Assembly (NCBI GenBank): GCA_023231475.1
Contig: JALJEE010002175.1
Location: 1 to 64,000, forward strand
Direction: 5' to 3'
Origin: Seison nebaliae
Taxonomy: Eukaryota > Rotifera > Pararotatoria > Seisonacea > Seisonidae
Length of the DNA: 64,000 nt
Below the pieces are notes generated by a model that saw only the letters and a list, made by a program, of their open reading frames with translations, was not told the origin of the DNA and made no database searches. Each line of letters opens with the position of its first letter. The first letter of the stretch is position 1. Of this stretch, positions 35,120 to 47,909 are shown piece after piece. The position numbers and the translations under genes were made by a program.

Positions 35120-37275
35120 CAACTCAATTTCTTAAGAAAATTTCTTCTAAATACTCAATCGGACTTAATGTACAAAACTCGATATATTTAGAATGAATTC
35201 ATTGAAATCGCTTCCCGTGTTGCTTCCAGTCAATTCTTGATTTACCAAAACAAACAATCTTCATTCTTGCTTCATTTTTTTCAAATAAAATTTTCTAATA
35301 AAACCAAAACTTTATCTTCTTTACATCTTTACTAGTATAATATGATCAATTCTTACATCACATATTTTTTTATAGTTCATAAATTTGTTGATAGAACCTT
35401 TTCAATTTCTTACGGTTTGGTTAATTCAACATTCGTCAAACAATTTATGAACGATTAACAATGAAATGTTAGAAAGTTTAATTTATACATAGAAACATTT
35501 ATACAAATATTAAATAGAAAAGTGGGTAAAAAAGTTTTTTACAGATTCAATAAGAATTTTGAGAATATAAAATTATTCATATTTGCAACAATCTTCTATA
35601 CTTCAGTATTGAAGTATGAGAATGTTCTCGTCTTTTGGGAGCCTTTATGCCAGTCCCCTAATACTGGTCCATGTCCGCTCAGTGGGAAGGAAAGACCTAA
35701 ACTCCACTGGCACGGAGACTTCTTTGGACGACGAAGGGGACTCATTATGGTCAAAATTTGTATGAATAGACTTGTTCCTTACCGATGTAAAGAAACTTCT
35801 CGTGTTCCTCATTTGACATTTGAAATTTTTACCTATTTCTCCAAGATATGTCAACATCAAGTATATCGATTCTCCTGGAAATGGGTGGGCATTTCAAACT
35901 TCCCTCTTCGAATTGATTAACAACAAATGTCATTAGATTAACTGTCTTAATAATAATACGTGTTATCTTAATCATCAGAATGATGTATGTATTATATGAA
36001 AATTCCTCATCTATTTCTATTGGTTGTTCCAATAGAATAGGATACGTTTAACAACCATGAAATGACGAATGTTGGAGCCGTGGTTGACATCTTTTGGTAC
36101 CAATTTAAAAAGCACAAGGAACCAAAGAAAAATTCTTGTCAATTGCAATTTGGTCAGGTCAACGATAACCCGCTACATTTGGATTTGTTCGACTTTATTC
36201 CAATCTTCTTCTGATAAAAGTTAGGATCTAATTCCTAATGACGAATTCTGAGGCAGTTTTGAGTACTCCATAATAGTTCAATGATTTCAGTTTAGAAATT
36301 TATTGTACCACGATACTCATGAAATGCGATGTAATCGAAAGTAGTATTCCTTATGGGAAGCCTCGAAAGGAAATGGAAAGACTTAAATGGTAAATTAAGA
36401 CCATTGAAAAAAATTCAAATGAAAAGAAATAAAGAAATCTTTATAGCTAAAATGAAATTCTTCTGAATTTGAATATTCCTTATAGTTTCAGCCCTATTTA
36501 TAGTCGCTTATTTTTATGATCAATCTGCTCGGGGCAATGTAAATGATTAACATTTATTTCCTTGTTGGTTTACTATTCAATTCGAAATTTGAATTTTCCA
36601 AGCTTGTTCCATTTCAATTAATTTATTCGTATTTCGATTTTAGGTTGAAGAATGTTTCTTGAAATATTATATTATAAAATAATAATAATTTAACTATGAA
36701 AAAATTTTCTATCACACAAAGATCATTTTGATCATCAACCATTTTTTTCTCACAATTTAAATAAAAGAACTGCGCATATTGTGTGCACTGATTTAACTAA
36801 AAATTCAAATCGTTAATCGAATTATTACAAGTACTTAATTTGCCTGAAAAATCTAAGGAAAACATCATGTTATATTGTTGAATATTTGACAAATATTCTC
36901 AGAAATATTTGGAAAATCTTGAATGAAATTTCGAAAAAAACTTTCTTTTTTAAGACATTTATTTTGACAGAAAATGCACTAAATTTTAAATTAAACATAT
37001 TTCAAATATGAATAAATAAAGTTCATCGTTTTATAAGTATAACGTAAATGATTTGTTTCGTCTATGTTTAATAAACATTGTTTATCATCATAGCAATCTT
37101 CTCCACACCTTAAGAATAAAGTTAAAATATTTTTGATGTGAATTAGTTCTATACACCGTTATTTACCTCATTTACACCTACCATTCATTAGCTGAAACAT
37201 CGTATCAAAACTCAATTGGGAAAAAAATTAGTTAGGAATTATATATGTTAGCGGAATAATTGTTAACTTATTAAA
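35120..37275. other. Intergenic region with a slightly GC-richer block
   Basis: No gene is called. The part at about 35630-36230 is less AT-rich than its surroundings and has open stretches on both strands: 132 codons on plus, 71 on minus and 50 on plus. None resembles a known family. It may be a decayed element or gene. Confidence 0.4.
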
Positions 37276-38836
37276 TTATAGATGTTTACCTGTTCCTTCG
37301 CTCTTGTTTACTTTTTTCTTTTTAACTTTAAGTACACGATTTTTGTCTCTAACACGGGCAAAAAGGCTTGAAGATTTATTAGTTATTGCTTTAAGTGTAC
37401 CTTTTTCACGATTTCCTTTTTTGTGTCCCCCAACACTTAAATTGAGAATTAATTGAGTACTCTTATGATGGGCAGTTACAGCGGAATCAATCGGTATTTC
37501 TCTATCAAGACTAAATGCAGCAGAACTTCTTCGAGGCTGAGGCAACCTACTTGGTACATGGCTTAATAAATTTCTTTTTGATTGTGAAGGTTTTTCTGAA
37601 GACGACAGAGTTTCTGGAGATTCAAGTGAGCTAAAAATTGTTTCTTGACGAGGTAAACGAGCTTTTCCTTCTCTTTCATTTACTCGTGGAGATTCTGGCG
37701 GTGTTGGTGGAAGTTCTGGTGTTGTTGGCGGAGTTGGTGGAAGTTCTGGTGTTGTTGGTGGAGTTGGATATAGTTCTGGTGTTGTTGGTGGAGTTGGTGA
37801 TAGTTGGAATGGTGGTGGTAATGGGGGTGATTGAGATGATGGTGGTGATGGAGGTGATGGAGGCGATGGTTGATGTTCTGATGATGTCGTTGATGATGAT
37901 GATAATGATGATGATGGAAGATTCGGTGATGATGATGATGATGGTTGATCCGGTGATGTTGTTGGAGGTGTTGGAGAACTTTCTGATGTTGTTGGAGGTG
38001 TTGGAGTACTTTCTGATGATGTCGGTGGCTGTGGAAAACGTTCCGGTGTTGTCGGTGGTGTTGGATATAGTTCTGGTGATTTCGGAGGTGATGAAGAAGG
38101 TTCTGATGTTGTCGGTGAAGTTGGATATAGTTCTGGTGTTGTCGGTGGTGTTGGATTTAGTTCTGGTGATGTCGGAGGTGACGGAGAAGGTTCTGGTGTT
38201 GTTGGAAGTTCTGGTGATGTTGATGGTGTTGGTGGTGGTGTTGTTAGAAGTTCTGGTGATGTTGATGGTTGTGTTGATGATGTTGGTGGAGGTTTTGGTT
38301 CTGGTGGAAATCTTCGTAATGTTGGCGGTGTTGTTCTTTGTGTTGTTTGAGGTGTTATTCTTTGTGTTGTTGTTGGTGCTAGTGGCGAATAATCGCTTGG
38401 CGATGATGATGATGGTGATAATGCCGGTGGCGATGATGATGGTAGCCATGGTGATAATTCTGAATGGGCTGCTTGTGGTGGTCTTGATGAATGATGTGAG
38501 CATGGATCCAATGTCGTCGTTCCTTGTCTAGGCGATTGATTTGACGTTGGAGGTATTGGTATTAAGGGTGGTGCTGGTAAATATCTTATTGGGCTTTCTG
38601 AGTCAATAACATATCTTAACTTACATTCTCGAAAGAGTGAATAGATAAGAAATCCTGCAGCAAATAAAATAAGAGCGATACTTATACCCACCAACACACC
38701 ATGTGTAAGATCAGTATTATCGTCCAAGTCGCAGTTAACTATAGTGAAGTGGAAAGAAATTTGTTCATTTAGTTGATGGCCAACCTCCGAAAATCAGAAT
38801 TAAAGTCAGGAAACAAACAGACTTAGGACTACACAT
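37276..38836 (-). CDS. Single-pass membrane protein with long proline-rich repeat tail
   Basis: Proposed exons, 5' to 3', are 38836-38785 and 38738-37276, separated by a 46-nt intron (GTTGGC donor), for 503 aa. The first exon encodes MCSPKSVCFLTLILIFG, a good signal peptide. A very short ectodomain (VNCDLDDNTDLTH) is followed by one membrane helix (VLVGISIALILFAAGFLIYS) and a cytoplasmic tail of about 450 residues. The tail is mainly imperfect decapeptides of the type PTPPTTPELY, with Ser-rich inserts and polyproline stretches. It ends in a basic Ser/Lys-rich region (KVKKKKVNKSEGTGKHL). The tail offers many SH3/WW-type PxxP sites. No homologue is recognised. The signal exon is inferred, but phase and splice signals fit. 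Confidence 0.7.
37680..38270. repeat. Coding tandem repeat, 30-nt unit
   Basis: This is an imperfect repeat of about 30 nt within the proline-rich gene, encoding PTPPTTPELP-like decapeptides. Because of the repeat's base composition, the plus strand and a second minus frame are also open for 275-297 codons across it. Those frames are by-products. Confidence 0.75.
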
Positions 38837-38936
38837 TGAGAAAACTAAAAAAAAACAAACTAACATAATAATGGTCAAGAAAATGGAAATTCCATTTCAT
38901 TTTTATACTTTTTATAAATCATTTTTAAAAAATTAT

Positions 38937-41900
38937 CTAATTACTATCGTCTAATAATGAAGTGATTGAAGGAGTAATGAATTCCTTCTTCTCTTCCATT
39001 CCTTTCTCACATTCCATACAAGTGAAATGCCCCAAAAATTTCATTTGAATATCCATATCCGTTTGCATCAATTTCGATTGCATCTGAAATACAAATAAAT
39101 TTTCATTTTCCTAAAATTAATCCGAACCTGCATATCACATAAAATACTCAAACCATCGATCCACACATTATATTGATAATTATTATTCGTCAATAAGGAG
39201 ATATTAGAAGAAAAATTTTGTTTTTCTAAATCCTGTGCACTAATCGATTCCGGTTTCAATTGAATATCGAACTAATGAAATTTTGAAAGTAATTTCATAA
39301 ATTTAAATGAAAAAAAAAACTTGTTCCAATTCGTTGTTACTTAAACGTTTCACTTCAGTTATTGAAGCGATATCCGCAATTTTGACTAAATCAAATTTTT
39401 TAAATTTAATTAAATTAATTTATTTTTAAACTTTTCGTTGTGAGTTGATTCTTCGATATTGATTTTAATTGACAATTCACACCTTCACTAATGAAAAATG
39501 CTGTTTCCGTTGGATTTAATATCCACAATTGAGAAACTAAAAAAATTTTAATTTTTTAAATAATTTCAAAAAAAACTGTTCGTAGTTCGGCCCAAAGTCT
39601 CGCTATTTGGAGATACTTTAGTTTCAATAGCCGTTTTAAACGTGTAGAACATCGCTCCTTGTTTCATCGAATTGATTCTTTCTCGTCTAATACTCTCCAA
39701 TACACGTCGTTCCAATTCTTGACTTTTAGAACTAAAATGGAAATCGTCAAATTCCGATAGGAGAATCAGCAAACCTCAACACTTTCAAACGATTATTGAT
39801 ATTAGAAGTTGACATGAATGGAATAGAATACGAATCTAATAAATCTTCGTAACTATTTCGAAAAATTTCTTGAGAGAATTCTCGATTAGTTTTAACTAAA
39901 AATAAAATTTTTGAAAAATAAAATTTTTTGAAATATTTCCAAACATATTTTCGTTTTGTTTATCGATGTTTCGATAATATATTGAAGGAAATTGATGACT
40001 TTATCTTCTTCTCCTATATCTGCTTCCATCTCCTTCCATAACCGGATGAAACGGTTCATGAGAACGATAAACAAAATCGTTATTGCCTTCTCATTATCGA
40101 ACAATAAGAGAATAGTTTTCGAATTGAAGAATTCTTTGAAATAATGTCATAATTTGAATGAAATGAAATATTTGAACCTTTTCTCAAATTGAGAATTCGA
40201 AATATTTCATGAACAATCCAAACGGAAACATAAACTAAATTAATTCCGAAAAATTTTTCGTTTTCGACGGATTCTTTCGAGACAATTGGTTGAATGTTAC
40301 TCACCGCTAAGAAATTTAACATCAACTAAAAATATTAAAAGATAAAAAAAGGTGATAGAAATGGGAATGGAAACTGAAAGGAATTCTTCCTTGAAATTTT
40401 TTGTAATATCCAAAAAAACTTTCTTCATTTCTTCATCTATCAATTCATCAAATTCTCCAATCGATGGCTAGTAGGAAAATATTATAATTATTTAAAACAA
40501 ATAAAATTACTCACCAGAATCTCTGATAATAATCTTTTCCGTTCAATTTCCGTTCGGAATCGATATTTCTCTATCAGAGGAATACCATTTGTTTCCGGTA
40601 ACGAATAATCGTCATATAATTCAATCGTTTCATTCACTATCGACGTTAATGACGAATGTAAATTTTTCACCTAAATTTTTCAAATTTTCAATTAAAAATT
40701 TTTTCGAATTTTCAAAAAAAAATTTGAAATTATCAATAAAAAAAAATTTTTTAATTCTAATCTAGAGATGAATTAACGTCGATAATTGTCTCCATCGATT
40801 CGAGGAGAGAATTGTTTTCGATTTGATAACGTCTAAAAATTTTTTGTTTTATAATTTCACTTCGTTTACTGGATGTTAATCGATTGAATATCTAAAAAAA
40901 TTTGAATTAGAAAAAGTATTTTATAAAAAACTTTATAAATTATATTTTCATTATCGACTGTTATTGGAATTGGACAACCGGTAATTTCGATGAGATGTAA
41001 ATGAATCATTAATTGTAATTGCCAACATTCATTCCGACATTCCGAACATAAATGATTTGGTTGATAAATAAATTTTTTACAATTCATTCGACAACTCTCC
41101 AACTCTTTAACGAATTCGATTAATTCATTATCTCGTTCCTCCTCAATTAACGATTTGGTTGTGGATTGAAAAATTCGTTTAATTCTTGTGAAAATATTCG
41201 TCAATTTGAATGTGGTCAAATGGAGTGAACTATGAGAAGGACGACCAGAACTGATGAATTTCTGTTGTTCCAATAACAGAAATGATAAGAAATTCTCATT
41301 TTGAAACTCGTTTGTAACGAAATGTTTTAAATAACTTAAAATATTTCTTGAAAGTGTTGTACATTTCTTCTTTAAATTCTCAAGACATTTTTCTTCGCTG
41401 AGACAAAATCTCAAAATGATCAATTGAGTCCAAGGAGAGATGTTGTGATTGTACGTGGTGAGAAGATCGACGACGATTTGAAGGAAAGAAACCGGATGAT
41501 TTTTATGAATTGATGGATTATGGAGAAGAATAAGGAAGATGTGACAGAACAAATCATCCATATCGATCAATTTATTGATGGTTTGTGAAGTGTATTCATC
41601 TTCTGGTTTCAATTGATCACCGATCAAATCGATTGGAAATATTTTTTGGAATGAATTATTTTCTTTCTTTGAAATTATATTTATGAAAAATTTCTCTAAA
41701 TCGAATATGAATTGATGATTATAAAATTTATCGGAGAAATTCTTATCTTGAGAAATGAATGAGATTTGAGCGAATGTGCTGATGATCTGTTTAGTGGATA
41801 TGTCATTTTCATTCGGTTTCTCTTCGTTAGCTAAATCTAAATAATGATCGAATTCCATTGAAATCTTCGTCATTTGTTGAATAATTCCAAAATCGAAAAT

Positions 41901-42152
41901 TAACACTTCGCCATTAACGGTGAATTGATTGAGGTTTCCAGTGGAGAATATAACGGAATTATTTGAATCAAATAAGAGAGAATATTTTTTTGAATATTGT
42001 AAGTTCCAAATTTTACACAATTCTTTTATTAAATGATCTTGCGACTCATAGTTATCGACGGAAATGTGTTGGGGCAGAAAAGAATTATCAGTTCCTTGTC
42101 GATTTATTTGATTGATATGGGAACGATTCACTTCGATTGCGATTTTTGTCAT
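38937..42152 (-). CDS. ELMO: ELMO / CED-12 engulfment and cell motility protein
   Basis: ELMO binds DOCK180-type GEFs and helps activate Rac in engulfment and cell migration. About 12 exons give roughly 880 aa. Exon 1 (42152-40932, 407 aa) starts MTKIAIEVNRSHINQI, matching the ELMO N-terminal ubiquitin-like/Ras-binding region, and runs into an armadillo-type helical region. The ELMO domain includes NRFIRLWKEMEADIG (family: LLNKTWKEM). The PH-domain entry is ELERRVLESIRRERINSMKQ, then LWILNPTETAFF. The PH C-terminal helix is YNVWIDGLSIL (family: YCIWTDGLNALL). The last exon ends LLDDSN and lacks the C-terminal PxxP motif that binds the DOCK SH3 domain. Introns are mostly near 50 nt. It is longer than vertebrate ELMO (about 727 aa), mainly in the N-terminal half. 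The alignment is from memory; family call good, some junctions less sure. Confidence 0.85.
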
Positions 42153-42789
42153 TGCTTATCGAAATTTTCCAGTAGACAATTTCATGAAAAGTTTGATAAA
42201 TTTATGTCAATTCAGCTTTCATTTCGGCCATTTTCTTCTTCTAGTCAACTCATATTTTCGTTTATTTCTTACAAGTTCAACTCGTGAGGTCAAGGTCTTT
42301 ATTTCAACTCTTTTATTCACACTTTGAAAATTGTTTATTACTTTTCTAGTTCTTATTTAACTTACTAACTGGCTAATTTGTAAGGGAAATTATTAAAGTT
42401 TTTTGAAACTCCAAAAAATGAAGGAAATGAAAAATAAAGAAATAAAATGAAAAATGTTCAAAAGTTAATCTGATAAATGTTTAAATTTGGAGACGTTTCT
42501 AAAATTTTGGAGGTTGCAAAGCTCGTGAGTGAAAGAGATTTATTCGTATGAAAAATTGAGAAATTTTCGTAAGTTGTAGAAAGAATAACGAGAGATGGAA
42601 AAATAGTTTCTCTGAAGTAAACAAAAAGTAGTGAATGAAATTAATTTATTGAGATAACCACCGAGAGATTCCAGTTAATTTGAACTTAGACGATTGCTCA
42701 AAACTGTCAGATAGATAGGTTGACCAAATGTGGCAGATGTCAATACGATTGCTATAAGATTCGGCTACAAAGGAAATGTGAAGGATTCA
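42153..42789. other. Spacer between ELMO start and SLC43 end
   Basis: This AT-rich gap contains the ELMO promoter and the 3' UTR of the upstream transporter gene on the same strand. No gene or repeat is seen. Confidence 0.5.
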
Positions 42790-45168
42790 TTAGATCGAAG
42801 GAAAAAAAGAGTAAACGTATAAAGGATTTCCATCAAGATATTGTCGGAAAAGAAATAGAGGATATTGAAATAAACTGCAAACTGCAGCAACACATAACAT
42901 ACCACCAAACAATTTCCCGAAATGTTGTGAAGGATAACTAGAAAAAAATGGTTTTCAATTTGAATTTTTTCAATTTTAATGACTAACACTTGTGCAATTA
43001 GACATGCACCGGGACCGTAAAGAAACGCCCTTTGAATGACATGACATGCGAACGTCGCATATTGAATTTTGACGTCACGCACTGTAGCGATTGCTAAGGT
43101 TAAAATGGCAAAAAATGAATTGAGAATGAAAGCCGGTCTTGCTGATCTTAATTGATCTGAAAATTAAGAAATTTAAAAAATTCAAAAGAAATAAAATTTG
43201 AAAACTTATCAAAGAATTTCCATGTTTCTTCGCGAAATAATCCATAATTATACCACCTAACGGTGCTATTAATAATCCTAAGAATTGCATTAAACTAAAC
43301 GCAGTAATGGCTTTATGTGCCGCGTCTTCATCATTCTCTGCTATGTAGTCAATCCATGAATTGAATGGCCCAATAAAATAGAGAACGTCCATTCGACAAA
43401 TGGCGCACCAGAACACAGTCCACATATAAATTGGAGAGAATAAACAGTCTCGGAAATTGGGAAATCGTTCTGATGGTGTCAATTCTAAATAAGCGGCGTT
43501 AGTTGAACTCAAATTATCATCTGGTGTCATTTCTGGTAAAACGGTACCGACGGTGGAATCGACTTCGGCGAAACCGTTTGCTCGTAATTCGTTAGTGTCT
43601 CTTGGAAACTGATTTTTAGGCAAACTTGCTCGATCAAAACTTCGATGTCTTTTTTGTTCCGGTTTCTGCATTGTTGTCCAAACAGCCATTTTATCGGTAC
43701 CGAAACCGCCGATACCTAAAACTGGTGTGATGATGGTGTGAGGTGGACGATATTGGGATCGACCCATTCCTGGCATCATCGATTGTGCTCGGGTATTTTC
43801 CTTTTGTTTCGATCTACTTCGACTTTGTCTTTCCCCTGAATCCGTCGAATCATCAAATGGATTAGAATTATTTCCATTAGGGCCATCAATTCCGTTTGAG
43901 TCGTCGATATTATTAAATTGTTCATAAGCAATATCATTGTCCATATCCGATTCTTTTGAAGGTTTATAAAATTGTAACAATTTCCCAATTTCTTTCACAT
44001 TCCGAATTGGGAATTGATAGTCTCTGGGTAGTGGCCAGGGAATATTCGTTTCCGGTAACCAAGCCAATAAGCTGATTATGAGAAAGATGACGGAGAAGGC
44101 GAAAATAAGAAATGATGTGCGGACGGAAGTACCCAAATTATCGTAGGAAAGTTTCAATAGTAAAAATACGAAAGCTGACGCATCGTAACAACCATCAAAA
44201 AAGGTGATTAATGTGGAACGTTGTTTGGGAAACAGATTTGCAATTGGCATATTACTCATCATTAATAAATTACCTCCATATGTCAACATGAGAAATGAAA
44301 TGTATAGCAACCAAGATTCACCAGTTCCCGTGAAAGCGGTGATCATACAGGATAAGAAAACCATTGCGATGGAAACGAGACGACAGACACGAAGTCCATA
44401 TTTGTCCATTACCAAACCATTAACCACAGCTAACAAGTTCACCACACATGTAGATATGGCGAATACCAAATTGAAGTTTCGAGCTTGATCATCTCGACAC
44501 TTTTCCGCAAACTGTTCTTTAACTTCTTGCATTCCGGCCTGAATTTTCTCGGGATCCATAGATGTCGTCATTAATTCCGTTGAATGAGCCACTGATGTTT
44601 CTTCATCAATTATTTGTCCAGTTGACGAGATATTCGTATCGACATTCATTTCTTGGCTTAGTATTTTAGTTGTAGTGCTTATGGTAGTGGTACTGGTGGT
44701 GGTGGCACTAGTGGTGGTGGTACTAGTGGTGGTGGTGATAAGCTCTAGAGAAGTGTCATTGTCATTTTCATTATCATTTGTTTTAATTAATGGTGAAGAC
44801 GTGTCAATTGTTTCATTATATAATTCTATGTCAAGATTTTTTAAATCTTGAGCAATTTTATCTATGGAATTTGAGAAAATGGTCGATCTGGGTGGATCAG
44901 TAATTTCTATTCTTTTCTCGACAAATGTTTCATCACCGTCTCTTTTTCTTCTCTGTGATGAGATTGGCAATATCGAACTTTTCAAATTGTTGTTCGATGT
45001 TGTCATGTTGAGTTGGAGTTCTTCTGCCGCACTACAAGCATCATCCCAAAAATATCCTTCACTTCGTAACACGTACACCAATGACGGCCATCCGTATAAT
45101 ACACCGCCGAAAAACAGAATTTCTAATCCCGACCATGCAACGACGATACCACGTTGCCAACTTACCAT
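42790..45168 (-). CDS. SLC43-family amino-acid transporter (LAT3/LAT4-like)
   Basis: A major-facilitator transporter of the SLC43 type; characterised members carry large neutral amino acids (or purines, SLC43A3) across the plasma membrane without sodium. Exons, 5' to 3': 45168-43206, 43156-42988 and 42937-42790, giving 759 aa against about 560 in human. TM1 is WSGLEILFFGGVLYGWPSLV, diagnostic for the family. Further landmarks are ARNFNLVFAISTCVVNLLAV, MDKYGLRVCR (the MFS loop 2-3 motif), TFFDGCYDASAFVFLLLKL and, in the last exon, YPSQHFGKLFGGML. The extra length comes from a Thr/Ser-rich loop of about 150 residues after TM1, which is probably extracellular and O-glycosylated, and a long cytoplasmic loop between TM6 and TM7. 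The substrate cannot be read from sequence. Confidence 0.9.
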
Positions 45169-45753
45169 CTTACTACGAGGATCAAATTCGATACATAGAG
45201 AGATCTGATGGAGTGGAAAGAAAAATATTTATTTTGTGTCTACGTGGAAATGGTAATGTTGTAGAGAGGTCGATTTATCGATTTAGACGATCTAAGTGGA
45301 ATGAAATGAGATCAAGAAAACTCTTCCAGTCATTCCCCAACAGAAACTCTCACAAACAATACATCCAATGCCTTTGTGTGTAGTTTGAAAAGAGAAGGAT
45401 GATGATGAGAGATCAGTTCTCCAAAACCAAAGACAGAGATCGTGAGATTTTTTCTGACAAATGGTTTATATCTGATCTACTTCTATTCTAATCATTCATT
45501 TCTACTATCAATTCTAGCACGATTTCTTCCATTTCGTTTATATTCCATAAAATAATTCCCTTTTTATCATGTTGTCTTAATCAAACTAAAACTTCCTTCT
45601 CAGGCACAAATTCTCAAAAGTGATGAGAAAATTAAAAAATTGGAGAGAATTTCAATGTTTCCTACGATTTCTTTCCATTAACACCATATCACATAATTAT
45701 TGATGAAGGAAAATCTTTTTCGATAATAAATAGAAGGAAGTGAAGTTGAGGAA

Positions 45754-45779
45754 AAGAGAGAGAGAGAGAGAGAGAGAGA
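45754..45779. repeat. (GA)n microsatellite
   Basis: An uninterrupted GA dinucleotide run upstream of the SLC43 gene. Confidence 0.9.
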
Positions 45780-46584
45780 TTTTTCAATGTGGAATTATAT
45801 TTATATAATTATTTGAAGTTAAGTTACGTCATTTTTTGTACTATATTACTATCGAACGTCGAAAGAATTTTATATCTACATCACATGAAGAGAGTGAAAC
45901 GAATTGTTCATAGATCGTTTGGTGATCGATGTAGGTGAATATAAATAATAATAATAGTATAACCTCTGCCTCTCAACATTCCTCGTACTTACTCATTCAT
46001 TTCCAAGTAATTGATGAGGGAAAAAAAATTGAAGAAAATTTATTTTCGTATTAATTTCTTCTGATAAGTTTCAATTCATTGAAAATCATTTCCATGAATT
46101 ATCTCATGAAAATTAATTCCAATTAACATAAGACCTATCTGTTGGTAAATTAAATCGTAAATTAGATGTGGATGTTTTCCTCGTAAAAATAGACGACGAA
46201 ATGAAAGAAACTTTTTTGAAATCAACAAATTCACTTCACACAGTTCGGTATGGGGAATTGTTCAATTATCGAATAAATCAATCGGACTATTGTCGCCAAA
46301 TCGAATTAAATAAAATTATTTGAATATGTACAATTGTCTCATGACCGATAATATGATCATACATCATACATTTCCATCATTCTACATGTAGACATAAAAT
46401 AAAATTGAAAGGAATTAATTAGACTAATATGGAAATTGATGCATGAATTTCGATCTTATGAATATATCACTTACCACAGATAAATTTTGAAAACATCATA
46501 AATAAAAGACCCAAAATATTAGTCGTGACACAAAGAGAAAAAAATCCAACTGCACATTATTATGGAAAGAAATCATGTCATTCT

Positions 46585-46602
46585 CTTTCTTTCTTTCTTT
46601 CT
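46585..46602. repeat. (CTTT)n microsatellite
   Basis: A short CTTT tetranucleotide run in noncoding DNA. Confidence 0.85.
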
Positions 46603-47909
46603 GTGCGAAACGAGAGAAGTGTTGATAAGAATCGATGAGAGAACGTGGAAGAACAAAGTGAAATGATATATCGAAGATGAATCATTGACTTTTCTCCACT
46701 GGATGGTTGAATGCTTGTAAGAAACTTAAGAAATGGTTGTTTTCTCATCAAGAAAAAAGATAATTCCTATTCACTAGACAATAAGACGAGAAATAGTTCC
46801 ATTGAATGATGAGAAAATGAAATCGACGACTGTCCAACAACAAATAGAGTGACTGATGAAATTACCGTTTTCCTCTCATGTAAACCATCATTTAATTAGT
46901 TTTTTAAGACAATTGTATGAGAGAGAAAGAAAACAACGAAAACTAGAAACATGATACCACATATGTTGATGGGAAAGGAATTGGTATTTGTTTTTGACAG
47001 TCCCACCCGTCGACTGACTCGATTACTGACAATTCCATTAACATTCGAATGATGACGACATAGTGATGGAAGAAGACCATGCATCAATCTTGCACAATTA
47101 TCAACTACTGGATAATTTCATTCGAATGTACGATGGAACGTGCTCGTTTCCTCCTAACAATTTCCGATATTTATTCAACGTTGTCATGACAACAAATGAC
47201 AATTTGGAAGTATTAGAAGTATATATCAAATTTCTGTTAAAATGAATCCGTAGGTTGCAAGAGAATGAATGATTCATTATTATTTTTCTGTTCTTAATCG
47301 ATTTGCTTACCATCACAAAATCATCTTATGATAAATTTTTTTAAAATCAATTATCATAGTTGGAGAGTATTCTTTCGATGTCTGAATGAATGTTGGAAAT
47401 TTTTCTTTAAAGAACCCTATTAATTTTCTTATTTTAAAAGTTGAGGTTAATACAAAAGAATTGATCAAAAAATAGTAATAAAATTGATAATGGGATGAAA
47501 AGATAAATTTGACTGAAGAAATTATTATGTCGTCATAAATATTAGTTGTCAGAATTAACTATCATCTCTCTTTTACTTTCCTCTATTTATTTATTGGACT
47601 TTAATTAAGATAAATATTCATTCTTATTAATGATTTGTCACGATTAATGGAAATAATATGAGAGAATTGAATGAAACAATCTCTTTCACTTTATCCCGAT
47701 TTCAACTGGTCAAGTTCATTAATAAAATTTATTTTCATTTCCATTCGAAGATATTAAGAGAGAAATAGAAGTCGAACATCTGTGGAGAAAGTTTATTCGA
47801 ATATTTCTCACATGAACATTCCATATGCGTCTGTCGGTAAGAGACGATAAGAGGAAGAATAAGTATTTTTATTGCACCATCACAAACAGTAACACACGAC
47901 GTAGAAAGA

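Larger units (their letters stand above)
45169..47909. other. Intergenic region, divergent promoters
   Basis: These 2.7 kb lie between the divergent SLC43 and GalNAc-transferase genes. They hold a (GA)n run at 45754-45779 and a (CTTT)n run at 46585-46602. A 60-codon frame at 47063-47245 has no recognisable relatives and was not called. Confidence 0.5.

Noticed and set aside
37638-38531. Long plus-strand frame (297 codons) and a second minus-strand frame (275 codons) over the proline-rich gene
   Set aside because: Both are by-products of the GGTGTTGTTGG-type repeat; their translations are monotonous Val/Leu or Thr/Asn runs, while the chosen frame has a signal peptide, a membrane helix and a spliced 5' exon.
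47063-47245. 60-codon plus-strand frame with a balanced amino-acid mix
   Set aside because: It is short and isolated with no recognisable motif; kept out for lack of support.
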